Shown: positions 19,790-27,448 of the stretch, one piece after another
Position numbering within the stretch: position 1 is the stretch's first letter
How the letters are laid out: every line of letters begins with the position of its first letter
Assembly: GCA_002683405.1 (NCBI GenBank)
Contig: NYTH01000046.1
Span: forward strand, 1 to 36,242
Reading direction: 5' to 3'
Length of the DNA: 36,242 nucleotides
Source: Salinisphaeraceae bacterium
GTDB lineage: Bacteria > Pseudomonadota > Gammaproteobacteria > Nevskiales > Salinisphaeraceae
Notes under the pieces: model-generated
What the model was told of the DNA's origin: nothing
What the model saw: the letters and a program-made list of their open reading frames with translations, nothing else
Database searches by the model: none
Made by a program: the position numbers and the translations under genes

Positions 19790-21019
19790 ATGGGTGAGTT
19801 AGCACAGATTCTGCTGGGTGTTGGCGTGTTTACCGGCGTGGTCCTGGCGCTGGTGGGCGTCATTCTTGCGGCCAAATCCAGGCTGGTGGCCACGGGCAAC
19901 GTGAACATCGAGATCAACGGCGAGAAAACCATCCAGGCGCCGGTGGGCGCGAAGCTGCTGGGTGCGCTGGCCGATTCCAAGCTCTACGTCTCGTCGGCCT
20001 GCGGCGGTGGCGGCACCTGCGCGCAGTGCAAGGTGAAGATCACCGAAGGCGGCGGTTCGATCCTGCCCACCGAGGAAGAGCACATCAACAAGCGCGAAGC
20101 CCGCGAGGGCGATCGCCTGTCCTGCCAGGTCACCGTGAAGCAGGACATGAAGATCAAGGTTCCCGAGGAGGTGTTCGGGGTCAAGCAGTGGAAGTGCAAG
20201 GTCCGCTCCAATGACAACGTCGCCACCTTCATCAAGGAGCTGGTGCTCGAGCTGCCGGAAGGCGACTACGTCGATTTCCGCGCCGGCGGCTACATCCAGA
20301 TTCAGTGCCCGGCGTTCGAGGTCGATTTCAAGAACTTCGACATCAACGAGCGCTTCCACGAAGACTGGGACAACCACAACGTCTGGCAGTACAAGTACAA
20401 GTTCAAGGAAGGCGCCACCCGCGCCTACTCCATGGCGAACTATCCGGAAGAGAAGGGCATCATCATGCTCAACGTCCGTATAGCCACGCCGCCGCCCGGG
20501 CAGCAGGACGTGGCGCCGGGCATCATGAGCAGCTACATCTTCAACCTGAAGGCGGGCGACGAGGTCACAATCTCCGGCCCGTTCGGCGAATTCTTTGCCA
20601 AGGACACCGACGCTGAAATGGTGTTCATTGGCGGCGGCGCCGGCATGGCGCCGATGCGCTCGCACATCTTCGATCAGCTGCGCCGCATCAAGACCGACCG
20701 CAAGATGACCTTCTGGTACGGCGCCCGCAGCAAGCGTGAAATGTTCTACGTGGACGATTTCGACATGCTGGACGAGGAGAACGACAACTTCACCTGGCAC
20801 GTCGCCCTCTCCGACCCCAAGGAAGAGGACGACTGGGACGGAGACACCGGCTTCATTCACGACGTGCTGTACGACCGGTACCTGAAGGATCATCCGGCGC
20901 CGGAGGACTGCGAATACTATCTCTGCGGTCCGCCCATGATGAACGCCGCGGTGGTGAACCTGCTGGAAGATCTCGGCGTGGAGCCGGAAAACATCATGCT
21001 TGATGATTTCGGTGGCTGA
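19790..21019 (+). CDS. nqrF: Na+-translocating NADH:quinone reductase subunit F
   Basis: NqrF is the electron entry subunit. It takes hydride from NADH on FAD and passes electrons through a 2Fe-2S cluster. The 409-aa protein has an N-terminal helix (about residues 5-28), a ferredoxin domain with cluster ligands Cys71, Cys77, Cys80 and Cys112, an FAD-binding domain with [11 protein letters not shown], and an NADH domain with [12 protein letters not shown] and YLCGPPMM. The C-terminal IMLDDFGG is the family ending. Sequence and length are complete. apbE begins in the same frame three bases after its stop. Confidence 0.96.
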   Translation: MGELAQILLGVGVFTGVVLALVGVILAAKSRLVATGNVNIEINGEKTIQAPVGAKLLGALADSKLYVSSACGGGGTCAQCKVKITEGGGSILPTEEEHINKREAREGDRLSCQVTVKQDMKIKVPEEVFGVKQWKCKVRSNDNVATFIKELVLELPEGDYVDFRAGGYIQIQCPAFEVDFKNFDINERFHEDWDNHNVWQYKYKFKEGATRAYSMANYPEEKGIIMLNVRIATPPPGQQDVAPGIMSSYIFNLKAGDEVTISGPFGEFFAKDTDAEMVFIGGGAGMAPMRSHIFDQLRRIKTDRKMTFWYGARSKREMFYVDDFDMLDEENDNFTWHVALSDPKEEDDWDGDTGFIHDVLYDRYLKDHPAPEDCEYYLCGPPMMNAAVVNLLEDLGVEPENIMLDDFGG

Positions 21020-21022
21020 CGT

Positions 21023-22081
21023 TTGCCGCGGCTGATCCGCAAGCCGTCTTCGCTGAACGCCGCGGTCCTCCGCGGCGTTCTTATTGGTGTCTGCCTGATG
21101 GGCCTGACCGGCTGCCAGCCCGCCGAGGCCCCGCTGCCCGTACTGACCGGCAGCACGATGGGCACCACCTATCGCGTCACGCTGGCCGATCAGCCGCTGA
21201 CGGTCGAGCCCGACGATATTCGGCAGGCCATCGACGAGCGTCTGGACCGGCTGGAAGACCGCCTGTCGACCTATCGACCCGAATCGGATATTTCGCGTTT
21301 CAACCAGGCCGCTCCGGGACCCTGGATCGATGTGGCCGAGCCGCTGGTCCGCCTGGCGCGATACGCTAAGACGCTTTACACCGCCAGTGGCGGCGCCTTT
21401 GATCCGACGGTGGGCCCGCTGGTGAATCTCTGGGGCTTCGGCCCCGAGGCCGGCAGCCAGGCCCTGCCCACCGATCAGGTGCTGGCCCAGGCCCGCGACC
21501 GGGTGGGCATGACGCATCTGCAGTGGCGCGACGCGCCGCCCGCGCTGCGCAAGTCCGCCCCGGTCTATCTGGACTATTCGGCCATCGCCAAGGGTTATGG
21601 CGTGGACGTGGTGGTCGAACTGCTCGAAGCCCGCGAGCTAGGTAACTTTCTCGTTGAAATTGGCGGTGAACTTGTCGGGCGCGGGCACAAGCCGGGCGGG
21701 GAGCCCTGGCGGGTCGCCATCGAGCAGCCGGTGGACGAAGCACGGCAGATCGGCCAGGTGCTGCGGCTGCCCGACCGGGCGCTGGCGACCTCCGGGGACT
21801 ACCGCAATTTCCGCGTGATCGACGGCAAGCGCTACTCCCACACCATCGATCCGCGCACCGGTTACCCGGTTGGGCACGACCTGCACTCGGTCTCCGTGCT
21901 GGCGGATAGCTGCCTGGAAGCCGACGGACTGGCCACCATGCTCCTGGTAATGGGCCCGCAAGAGGGCCTGGCTTACGCGCGCAAGCACGGTCTGGCCGCC
22001 TTGTTTATCAGCGGAGAGCAGGGCGCGTATAATAAAGCGCATACGGATTCATTTGCCGCCTATATGGAAAAAGCGCAATGA
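21023..22081 (+). CDS. apbE: FAD:protein FMN transferase, lipoprotein
   Basis: ApbE attaches FMN to the threonines of NqrB and NqrC using FAD and Mg2+, in the periplasm. The 352-aa protein has a lipoprotein signal with lipobox LTGC and Cys31. The enzyme domain has TGSTMGTTYRVT, SDISRFN, DPTVGPLVNLWGFG, DYSAIAKGYGVD, SGDYRNF and HTIDPRTGYPV, all at standard spacing. It starts at a TTG with GGTGG seven bases upstream inside the nqrF end. No later start would leave room for the signal peptide. It overlaps nqrM by ATGA, so the two are translationally coupled. Placement directly after nqrF fits its role in Nqr maturation. Confidence 0.94.
   Translation: MPRLIRKPSSLNAAVLRGVLIGVCLMGLTGCQPAEAPLPVLTGSTMGTTYRVTLADQPLTVEPDDIRQAIDERLDRLEDRLSTYRPESDISRFNQAAPGPWIDVAEPLVRLARYAKTLYTASGGAFDPTVGPLVNLWGFGPEAGSQALPTDQVLAQARDRVGMTHLQWRDAPPALRKSAPVYLDYSAIAKGYGVDVVVELLEARELGNFLVEIGGELVGRGHKPGGEPWRVAIEQPVDEARQIGQVLRLPDRALATSGDYRNFRVIDGKRYSHTIDPRTGYPVGHDLHSVSVLADSCLEADGLATMLLVMGPQEGLAYARKHGLAALFISGEQGAYNKAHTDSFAAYMEKAQ
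21055..21080 (+). promoter_or_regulatory. Perfect 11-bp hairpin inside the start of apbE
   Basis: The 11-base arms at 21055-21065 and 21070-21080 are perfectly complementary around the tetraloop TCCT and are followed by TTATT. It begins 36 bases after the nqrF stop and lies within the codons for the ApbE signal peptide. It could act as an attenuator or mRNA-end stabiliser that lowers apbE relative to nqrF. Confidence 0.5.
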
Positions 22082-22269
22082 CAACCTTTCTGATCGCATT
22101 CGCCGTCATGGCCCTGGTCGTTCTGATGATGGCCGTGGGCGTTATTTTCTCCGGCCGCGAGATCAAGGGCAGCTGCGGCGGCATCAACGCCATGGAGGGC
22201 GGTTCCTGCGAGTTGTGCGGCGCAACCGAGCCCTGCGACAGCGACAAGCCGGCGGACGCCCGGACCTGA
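22078..22269 (+). CDS. nqrM: Nqr maturation protein NqrM
   Basis: NqrM (former DUF539) is a small membrane protein needed to assemble the Nqr complex, probably by delivering iron to the NqrD/E centre. The 63-aa protein has one N-terminal helix (about residues 3-24) and then the conserved cysteine cluster Cys33, Cys44, Cys47 and Cys53 in IKGSCGG and GGSCELCG. It overlaps the apbE stop by four bases. Its presence completes the set of known maturation factors for the pump. Confidence 0.93.
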   Translation: MTTFLIAFAVMALVVLMMAVGVIFSGREIKGSCGGINAMEGGSCELCGATEPCDSDKPADART

Positions 22270-22308
22270 TCGCCTTCGAAGCAAAGCCACAATAAAAACG
22301 CCAATCTC

Positions 22309-22716
22309 ATGGTCAATAAAATGCGTCATTCGCTTGTTGTGCAGGACCACATGTCGGCGGCACTGGTGACGTTCACGCCAGATATGGACGTGACCCAGGC
22401 CATCCACCTGCTGCTCGAGAACCACATCTCCGGTGGGCCGGTCACCGACAAGCTGGGCAACGTGGTGGGTTTTCTCTCCGAACGCGACTGTATGGAAGTC
22501 GCCCTGCGCGCCGCCTATCACGAGGAAAAGGGCGGCCGCGTCGAGCAGTACATGACGCCCAATGCCGTCACCGTGGAGGCCGATCAGAACGTGCTCGAAG
22601 TGGCGCAGATTTTCCGCAACACCTCGTTCAATGCGCTGCCGGTGCTGGAAGACAATCGGCTGGTTGGCAGTATTCGGCGTGCGGATGTCCTAAAGGCCTT
22701 CCAGAGCATTCGCTGA
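22309..22716 (+). CDS. Tandem CBS-domain protein
   Basis: The 135-aa protein consists almost entirely of two CBS domains (about residues 12-66 and 75-133), which as a pair usually bind adenine nucleotides and act as regulatory modules. The hallmarks are VQDHMSAALVTFTPDMDV, GGPVTDKLGNVVGFLSERD and then VEQYMTPNAVTV, FNALPVLEDNRLVGSIRRADVL. The start ATG has a poor ribosome site; a second ATG four codons on is possible. It sits 39 bp after nqrM on the same strand and may be in the same transcript. Its partner is unknown. Confidence 0.85.
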   Translation: MVNKMRHSLVVQDHMSAALVTFTPDMDVTQAIHLLLENHISGGPVTDKLGNVVGFLSERDCMEVALRAAYHEEKGGRVEQYMTPNAVTVEADQNVLEVAQIFRNTSFNALPVLEDNRLVGSIRRADVLKAFQSIR

Positions 22717-22776
22717 CCGGCCGGACCTGCGCTGCCGGCAAATGGCGGCCCGCCCGACGCCCATCACCGATCCCGG

Positions 22777-23568
22777 ATGATCATGACGACAGATGAGCCC
22801 GGCAGCCGACCACCCCGACAAATCCTGGTGACCGGCGGCACCCGCGGTATCGGTCTGAATATCGCGCTCGAATTCGCGGAACCCGGCAACACCCTGTTTC
22901 TCAACTATGCCCACGACGCGGCGCGTGCAGGCAGCGCGGCCGACCGTATCAGACGGGCCGGCGCCACCTGCCATCTCGTCCAGGCGGATCTGGGATCGGC
23001 CGAGGGTTGCCGGGCGCTGGCACGGGGTGTCGAGACTGCCGAATACGGCAAGGCCGCGGCGCTGGATCTGGTGGTGCATGGCGCCGTGGACGCGCTGGCC
23101 GGCCCGCTGCTGACGCTGGAAGACGAGGCGCTGGTTCAGGCGCTGATGGTCAACGGGCTGTCTCTGCACCGCATCACCCGTGCGCTGCTGCCGCAGCTGC
23201 AGCGCGGCAGCAGTATCGTGTTTGTCACCAGCACCGGCGGCAAACGGGTCGTCCCCAATTACGCCGCCATCGGCATGGGCAAGGCCCTGTCGGAATGCGC
23301 CATGCGCTATCTGGCAGGCGAGCTGGCGCCGCTGGGCATCCGCATCAACGCCATCTCGCCGGCCGTGACCGACACGGACGCGCTACGTCAGGTGTTTGGC
23401 GATCAGGCGGAACGCGTCGTGCAGCAGGCGGCCGACGCCAACCCCAGCGGCCGCGGCGTCGAGGCCGCGGACTACACGCGCCTGGTTCGATGGCTGGCCT
23501 CGCCCGATGCGGCGTTCATTCAGGGCCAGGTTATCGCCGTCAACGGCGGCAGCGGCCTGACCGCCTGA
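22777..23568 (+). CDS. SDR oxidoreductase of the FabL (enoyl-ACP reductase III) type
   Basis: The 263-aa Rossmann protein has the dinucleotide loop TGGTRGIG (about 19-26). Its active site reads NYAAIGMGKAL with Tyr162 and Lys169, spaced Y-x6-K as in enoyl-ACP reductases FabI and FabL, and not Y-x3-K as in ordinary SDRs. The stretch RYLAGELAPLGIRINAISPAVTDTDALRQVF resembles Bacillus FabL. This suggests NAD(P)H-dependent reduction of enoyl-ACP in fatty acid synthesis or in a secondary acyl pathway. The assignment is from motif and remembered similarity. An ordinary ketoreductase is less likely. It begins 60 bp after the CBS gene. The N-terminal ten residues are poorly conserved, and an ATG at 22783 is an alternative start. 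Confidence 0.75.
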   Translation: MIMTTDEPGSRPPRQILVTGGTRGIGLNIALEFAEPGNTLFLNYAHDAARAGSAADRIRRAGATCHLVQADLGSAEGCRALARGVETAEYGKAAALDLVVHGAVDALAGPLLTLEDEALVQALMVNGLSLHRITRALLPQLQRGSSIVFVTSTGGKRVVPNYAAIGMGKALSECAMRYLAGELAPLGIRINAISPAVTDTDALRQVFGDQAERVVQQAADANPSGRGVEAADYTRLVRWLASPDAAFIQGQVIAVNGGSGLTA

Positions 23569-23606
23569 CGCCCACCGGCGATGCCCTGCCTGTCCTGCCA
23601 TTGCGT

Positions 23607-24347
23607 TCAGGCCAGAAGGCGGGCGCCCATCCACAGCCCCATGAACATCATCATGAGGTTTTCGGTGAGCGATACGAAGCCCAGCGGCACGTTGCTGCCG
23701 CCGCCCACACAGGCGCACTTGAGTTCGCGCTTGTCGATGTAAACGGCCTTGAAGACCGACACGGCGCCTACCGTGCCGATGAACAGCGCCACCGGCGCGG
23801 CGATCCCGAGCAGGGCGCCGGCGATCATGAGCACGCCGGCCAGCGCTTCGGCGAACGGATAGATATAGCCGTAGCGCACCCAGCGGCGGGCGAGCAGGTC
23901 GTAGTTCAGGAACATCGTCGAGAAGCTCTCGACGTCCTGCAGCTTCTGAATGGCCAGCAGGCTCATCGAGATGGCGATGAACCACTCGAAGGCGCGCAGG
24001 GTCAGCAAATCGCCGAAGGCGGCCCAGCTGGTCGCCAGCGCCATCAGAAAGCCCATGCCGAAGATGGCAATAACCGGCTTGTAGCTGGTCTGCCCATCTG
24101 CGGGCGCACCCTTGCCGAAGTACTCACGCAGGGCGTCGTAACCGCCGACGCGCTGGCCGTCGATGAAGGTCTGCGGCGTGGTCTTCACCTGATGTTCGCG
24201 CTTGAAGGCATCTACCTCTTCGCGGGTTTTGAGATGGTGATCCTCGATCTCGAAGCCCTGCTTCTCCAGCAGGTCCTTGGACTTCAGGCCCGAGGGGCAA
24301 AGATGGTCGGGCATGACCATGCGGTGAAGTATTGCGGTTTTTGCCAT
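23607..24347 (-). CDS. Glutaredoxin-MauE fusion membrane protein
   Basis: The 246-aa protein has an N-terminal glutaredoxin domain (about residues 1-76). It contains a monothiol-like CPSG motif at Cys17, the cis-proline turn KTTPQTFIDG, and GGYDALREYF. It is joined to a MauE/DoxX-like membrane domain of about four helices (residues about 90-245) that ends with the CACVGGGSNVPLG loop typical of that group. The ATG at 24347 is fixed by AGAGGTG six bases upstream. Such fusions are predicted to move electrons across or within the membrane for envelope thiol chemistry; the partner is unknown. It converges on the FabL-like gene with a 38-bp gap. Confidence 0.82.
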   Translation of the reverse strand: MAKTAILHRMVMPDHLCPSGLKSKDLLEKQGFEIEDHHLKTREEVDAFKREHQVKTTPQTFIDGQRVGGYDALREYFGKGAPADGQTSYKPVIAIFGMGFLMALATSWAAFGDLLTLRAFEWFIAISMSLLAIQKLQDVESFSTMFLNYDLLARRWVRYGYIYPFAEALAGVLMIAGALLGIAAPVALFIGTVGAVSVFKAVYIDKRELKCACVGGGSNVPLGFVSLTENLMMMFMGLWMGARLLA

Positions 24348-24734
24348 GTCGTCACCTCTGCATGTGTGGGGTTGATGGGCGCAGTCGTCTGACATCAGTA
24401 TCGGATACCCGAGTCCATCACGAGTGAGAGTGAGCCACTGTGCTGGTCGTTGGGTTGCGCCGTATAGCTGGTGCTGCCCTGAATATGAGGCGAATTGGCG
24501 TCTATAAAAGGGTCTTGTGGTCCGCCTGCTCACGGCGCGCGCAATCACCGGGTTGCGGCAGATGAGTCGTCCGATACACGCTCGGCAATACCCGGACCAC
24601 ATTCATGACAGTTGCCGGAGGCCTGACCAATCAGCGGATGTTCAGCTGATCGCCCCATCCATGAGCAGCCCGGTGGTTGTTCGTATCGCGGCCAGGCAGC
24701 GGTCGGTCCCAGCTCACTACGCATTGCCTGCGCC
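24348..24734. other. 387-bp gap upstream of the glutaredoxin fusion and the CARDB fragment
   Basis: The promoter of the minus-strand glutaredoxin gene must lie at the left end. An 11-bp near-palindrome GTATCGGATAC at 24398-24408 is a possible regulator site. An open frame without a start codon continues from 24627 into the CARDB fragment. I see no RNA gene. Confidence 0.4.
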
Positions 24735-25025
24735 GTGACGCAGCGGGTGGGTGGGCCGCCCAACGCGGCTTGCGCCACCGGTGCCTGGTACAGCGACTAC
24801 ACCAGCGCCGAATACGACACCGTCGCCACCGTCGATGTGCCGACGTTGAAGCCGGGAGAGGCCGCGCGGGTCACGGCCCCGTTTCGGAAAGACATGACGC
24901 TCTTGCCGGAGGGTCTGGCCTATCGATTTGCCGTGGAGGCCGATCCCGACAATGCGATTGAGGAGAGTGACGAAGACAATAATCTCGCCAGGGCCAGGCG
25001 CCTGCGCGAGCCGGCCAGGCTCTAG
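24735..25025 (+). CDS. CARDB-like domain protein, probably 5'-truncated
   Basis: The 96-aa frame matches the C-terminal half of a CARDB (cell-adhesion-related, Ig-like) domain: ATVDVPTLKPGEAARVTAPF, then YRFAVEADPDNAIEESDEDNN, whose DPDN..ESDEDNN ending is the family signature. There is no signal peptide and no convincing start. The GTG at 24735 lacks a ribosome site, and the frame stays open upstream to a TGA at 24624 without an ATG. I read it as the remnant of a larger secreted adhesin-like protein, or a small protein with an unusual start. Its stop codon lies in the left arm of an inverted repeat that also contains the stop of the convergent gene. Confidence 0.45.
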   Translation: MTQRVGGPPNAACATGAWYSDYTSAEYDTVATVDVPTLKPGEAARVTAPFRKDMTLLPEGLAYRFAVEADPDNAIEESDEDNNLARARRLREPARL

Positions 25026-25053
25026 GGCGTACCAACGGTTCACACGCCCTAGA
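25021..25053. terminator. Bidirectional inverted repeat holding two stop codons
   Basis: TCTAGGGCGT (25021-25030) is the exact reverse complement of ACGCCCTAGA (25044-25053), with a 13-nt loop. The TAG of the CARDB frame (25023-25025) and the TAG of the convergent glutamate-synthase-like gene (25049-25051) both fall in the arms. There is no T-run on either side, so this is a terminator-like hairpin, not a textbook intrinsic terminator. Confidence 0.55.
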
Positions 25054-26623
25054 ATCGATCCGCCGAAGCCTGCTGCCAGGCGGCTGCGAATGCGTCGGGC
25101 GGCGGCGTTTCGAGCAGGGCGCCGCGGCCAAGCCCTGGATACAGCTGGGCGTAGGTCATGGCCGGGCCGGATTCCTGGCGGTGATAGATCATCTCGGCAT
25201 TCAGCTCTTCAGGCCGCGAGCAGCCCAGCGCACCGGTCATGTCCAGAAACGCCTGAACGGTGGCGGCGTGGAAACGCTGCACGCGCAGGGCCTTTTCGTC
25301 GACGTTGAGCGCGCGGGCCCGCCGCGCATCCTGTGTGGCCACGCCGGTCGGGCAGCTGTTGTTGTGACAGCGCCGCGCCTGGATGCAGCCCACGCTGAAC
25401 ATGAAGGGCCGCGCCGCAGCGCACAAGTCTGCGCCCAGCGCCAGTTTGGTGACCATGTCAAACCCCATGGCCACCTTGCCGCTGGCGACCACGCGTATCT
25501 CGTTTCGCAGGCCCACGCCCGTGAGCGCGGCATGGACAAAGGGCAGGGCCTCGTTGATATAGGTGCCCAGCCGGTCGGAAAACTCCACCGGCGCGGCGCC
25601 GGTGCCGCCTTCGGCGCCGTCAATGGTGATGAAATCAGGGCGGATGCCGGTCTGAAGCATGGCCTTGCAGATACCCAGGAATTCCGAGCGGCGCCCCAGG
25701 CAGAGCTTGAAGCCCACCGGCTTGCCGCCGGCCAGCGACCGCAGCCGGGCCACGAATTCCAGCAGACCGGTGGGGCTGTCGAATTCCGGATGCGTGGCCG
25801 GCGAATGACAATCCCGGCCGATCTCGATGTCGCGCACGCGGGCGATTTCGGCATTGACCTTGCTGCCCGGCAGCAGACCGCCGTGAGAGGGCTTGGCCCC
25901 CTGCGACAGTTTGAGCTCGATCATGCGAATGCGCGGGTCGACCGCCTTGTCCGCGAACTCGGCGCTGTCGAAGCGGCCTTCGCCGGTGCGGCAGCCGAAG
26001 TAGGCCGTGCCCAGCTCCCAGATCACGTCGGCGTCATGCGCCAGATGGTAGGGCGATAAACCGCCCTCGCCGGTGTTGTGGGCGAAGCCGCCCAGGCGGG
26101 CGCCCTTGTTCATGGCCAGGATGGCGTTGGCCGAGAGCGAGCCGAAACTCATGGCGGAAATATTCAGGCGGGAGCTCAGGTAAGGCTGGTCGCATTGCGG
26201 CCCGCCGATCAGCACACGTCCGTGCTGCGCATCCACGGTCCTGGCGGCGAGCGAGTGGTCCGCGAAATCGTAGCCCGCGGCCTCGATATCGCGGATGGTG
26301 CCGAAGGGGGAGGTGTCGCCTTCGCCGTCACCCCGGGCGTTGATGACGTCCCGCTGCACGCGGTTGAACGGGCGCCCGCTGATGTCGGACTCGAAAAAGT
26401 ATTGCCGCAGCTCGGGTCGGATGAATTCGAGCATGTACCGCAGATGCCCGATCACCGGGTAATTGCTGAGCACGTTGTGCTTGCAGAGGATGTCGTACAC
26501 GCCCAGCGCCACGAGGCCCAGAACCGGAATAAGCAGCCAGAGCGCCGGTGGCCAGAACCACGTCCACAGCCCCAGACAGGCGGGCGCCGTGACGGCCAGT
26601 ACCATGAACACGATTCTTGCCAT
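25049..26623 (-). CDS. Membrane-anchored FMN-binding glutamate synthase family protein
   Basis: The 524-aa protein has one or two N-terminal hydrophobic segments (about residues 4-45), followed by a GltB-type FMN TIM barrel (about 130-470). The barrel has NISAMSFGSLS, NTGEGGLSPYH, GAKPSHGGLLPG, DGAEGGTGAAP and the iron-sulfur ligands Cys413, Cys419 and Cys424 in CIQARRCHNNSCPTGVATQ. The glutaminase and central domains of true glutamate synthase are missing. Family members of this stand-alone type are called glutamate synthase-like or ferredoxin-dependent, and their reaction is largely unknown. It lies 111 bp downstream of the TetR gene on the same strand; the gap has no obvious signal. Confidence 0.88.
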   Translation of the reverse strand: MARIVFMVLAVTAPACLGLWTWFWPPALWLLIPVLGLVALGVYDILCKHNVLSNYPVIGHLRYMLEFIRPELRQYFFESDISGRPFNRVQRDVINARGDGEGDTSPFGTIRDIEAAGYDFADHSLAARTVDAQHGRVLIGGPQCDQPYLSSRLNISAMSFGSLSANAILAMNKGARLGGFAHNTGEGGLSPYHLAHDADVIWELGTAYFGCRTGEGRFDSAEFADKAVDPRIRMIELKLSQGAKPSHGGLLPGSKVNAEIARVRDIEIGRDCHSPATHPEFDSPTGLLEFVARLRSLAGGKPVGFKLCLGRRSEFLGICKAMLQTGIRPDFITIDGAEGGTGAAPVEFSDRLGTYINEALPFVHAALTGVGLRNEIRVVASGKVAMGFDMVTKLALGADLCAAARPFMFSVGCIQARRCHNNSCPTGVATQDARRARALNVDEKALRVQRFHAATVQAFLDMTGALGCSRPEELNAEMIYHRQESGPAMTYAQLYPGLGRGALLETPPPDAFAAAWQQASADRF

Positions 26624-26734
26624 ATTGACGATCCGTTGCGAGTCGCGGGTGGCGGCAGACTATCAGGCGGCTACGCCCACGCCGAAGCGGCCGACTACGG
26701 AGCGCGTCGCGCCTGCGCAAAAACGAGGTTCGGC

Positions 26735-27346
26735 TCACAGCGACATGCCGGCGCTTTTCTCCATGTAGCTGGTCACCATATCCGCCAGACCCTCGGCCAG
26801 CTCATCGAATCCGAGCGCCGATTCGGGATCGGACAAATGGTGAATCAGCGTGAAGGTGCCGCCGTAGATGAAGATATAGCTCATGGCGGCCAGATTGGTC
26901 GCGCGCATCAGTTCCGGGTGGCGCAGCACGTACTGCATCATCAGCTCGTTCAGTACCCGCTCCAGAGGGCGGAGCTTGTAGTGGCGCGTCAGGTTCATGC
27001 CGTGGCGCAGGCAGTACAGATAGCGGCCATCGTTTTCCTCCAGCAGCGCCCGCACCGCGTCGAGCAGGCGAATGATGCCATCGCGGATGGGTAGCTCGAC
27101 CAGTGCCGGAATCAATGGCCGGATGCGCGCCACCGCGTCCTTCGTAATGCGCCCGAACATGGCGCCGTAGACCGCCTCACGGTTATCGAAGTACTCGTAC
27201 AGCGACCCCACGCCCACCCCGGCGACGCTGGCGATCTTGCGGGTTGTCACGTTTTCCGGCCCTTCGCGGGCCAGCACGATCAGGCCGGCCTCGACGATGG
27301 CGTCCACGGTCGCCCTGGAGCGGGCCTGCTGGGGTTTTCGCGTCAT
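26735..27346 (-). CDS. TetR-family transcriptional regulator
   Basis: The 203-aa protein has an N-terminal TetR helix-turn-helix (about residues 10-57), with ATVDAIVEAGLIVLAREG and then TTRKIASVAGVGVGSLYEYFDNREAV, and an all-helical ligand domain after it. The start is fixed by AGAGGT about eight bases upstream. It is divergent from the SDR - ferritin-like - monooxygenase operon with 102 bp between, and a 22-bp palindrome lies in that gap. I infer that it represses both itself and the operon and responds to a hydrophobic substrate of the monooxygenase. Confidence 0.92.
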   Translation of the reverse strand: MTRKPQQARSRATVDAIVEAGLIVLAREGPENVTTRKIASVAGVGVGSLYEYFDNREAVYGAMFGRITKDAVARIRPLIPALVELPIRDGIIRLLDAVRALLEENDGRYLYCLRHGMNLTRHYKLRPLERVLNELMMQYVLRHPELMRATNLAAMSYIFIYGGTFTLIHHLSDPESALGFDELAEGLADMVTSYMEKSAGMSL

Positions 27347-27360
27347 GCTGATCGACCTCT

Positions 27361-27393
27361 AATCCGAATTGAATCCGAACAATGTTTCGGATT
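27361..27393. promoter_or_regulatory. Palindromic operator for the TetR regulator
   Basis: AATCCGAA (27372-27379) and TTCGGATT (27386-27393) form a perfect palindrome with a 6-bp centre. A further AATCCGAA half-site starts at 27361, exactly 11 bp (one helical turn) before the first. The site is between the divergent regulator and SDR genes, the expected place for a TetR-type operator. Confidence 0.65.
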
Positions 27394-27448
27394 AACTTGC
27401 CATCGATCAATGTAACAATCAATCGGATCGCCAGAGGCACACCCCAGC

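Noticed and set aside
19799-21517. 572-codon open frame antisense to nqrF and apbE, and similar long antisense frames elsewhere (for example over ftsH and nqrA)
   Set aside because: These are shadows produced by high-GC codon usage opposite clearly conserved genes.
24503-24508. TATAAA as a -10 element for the CARDB fragment
   Set aside because: No matching -35 element, and it is over 200 bp from the frame, which itself lacks a start.
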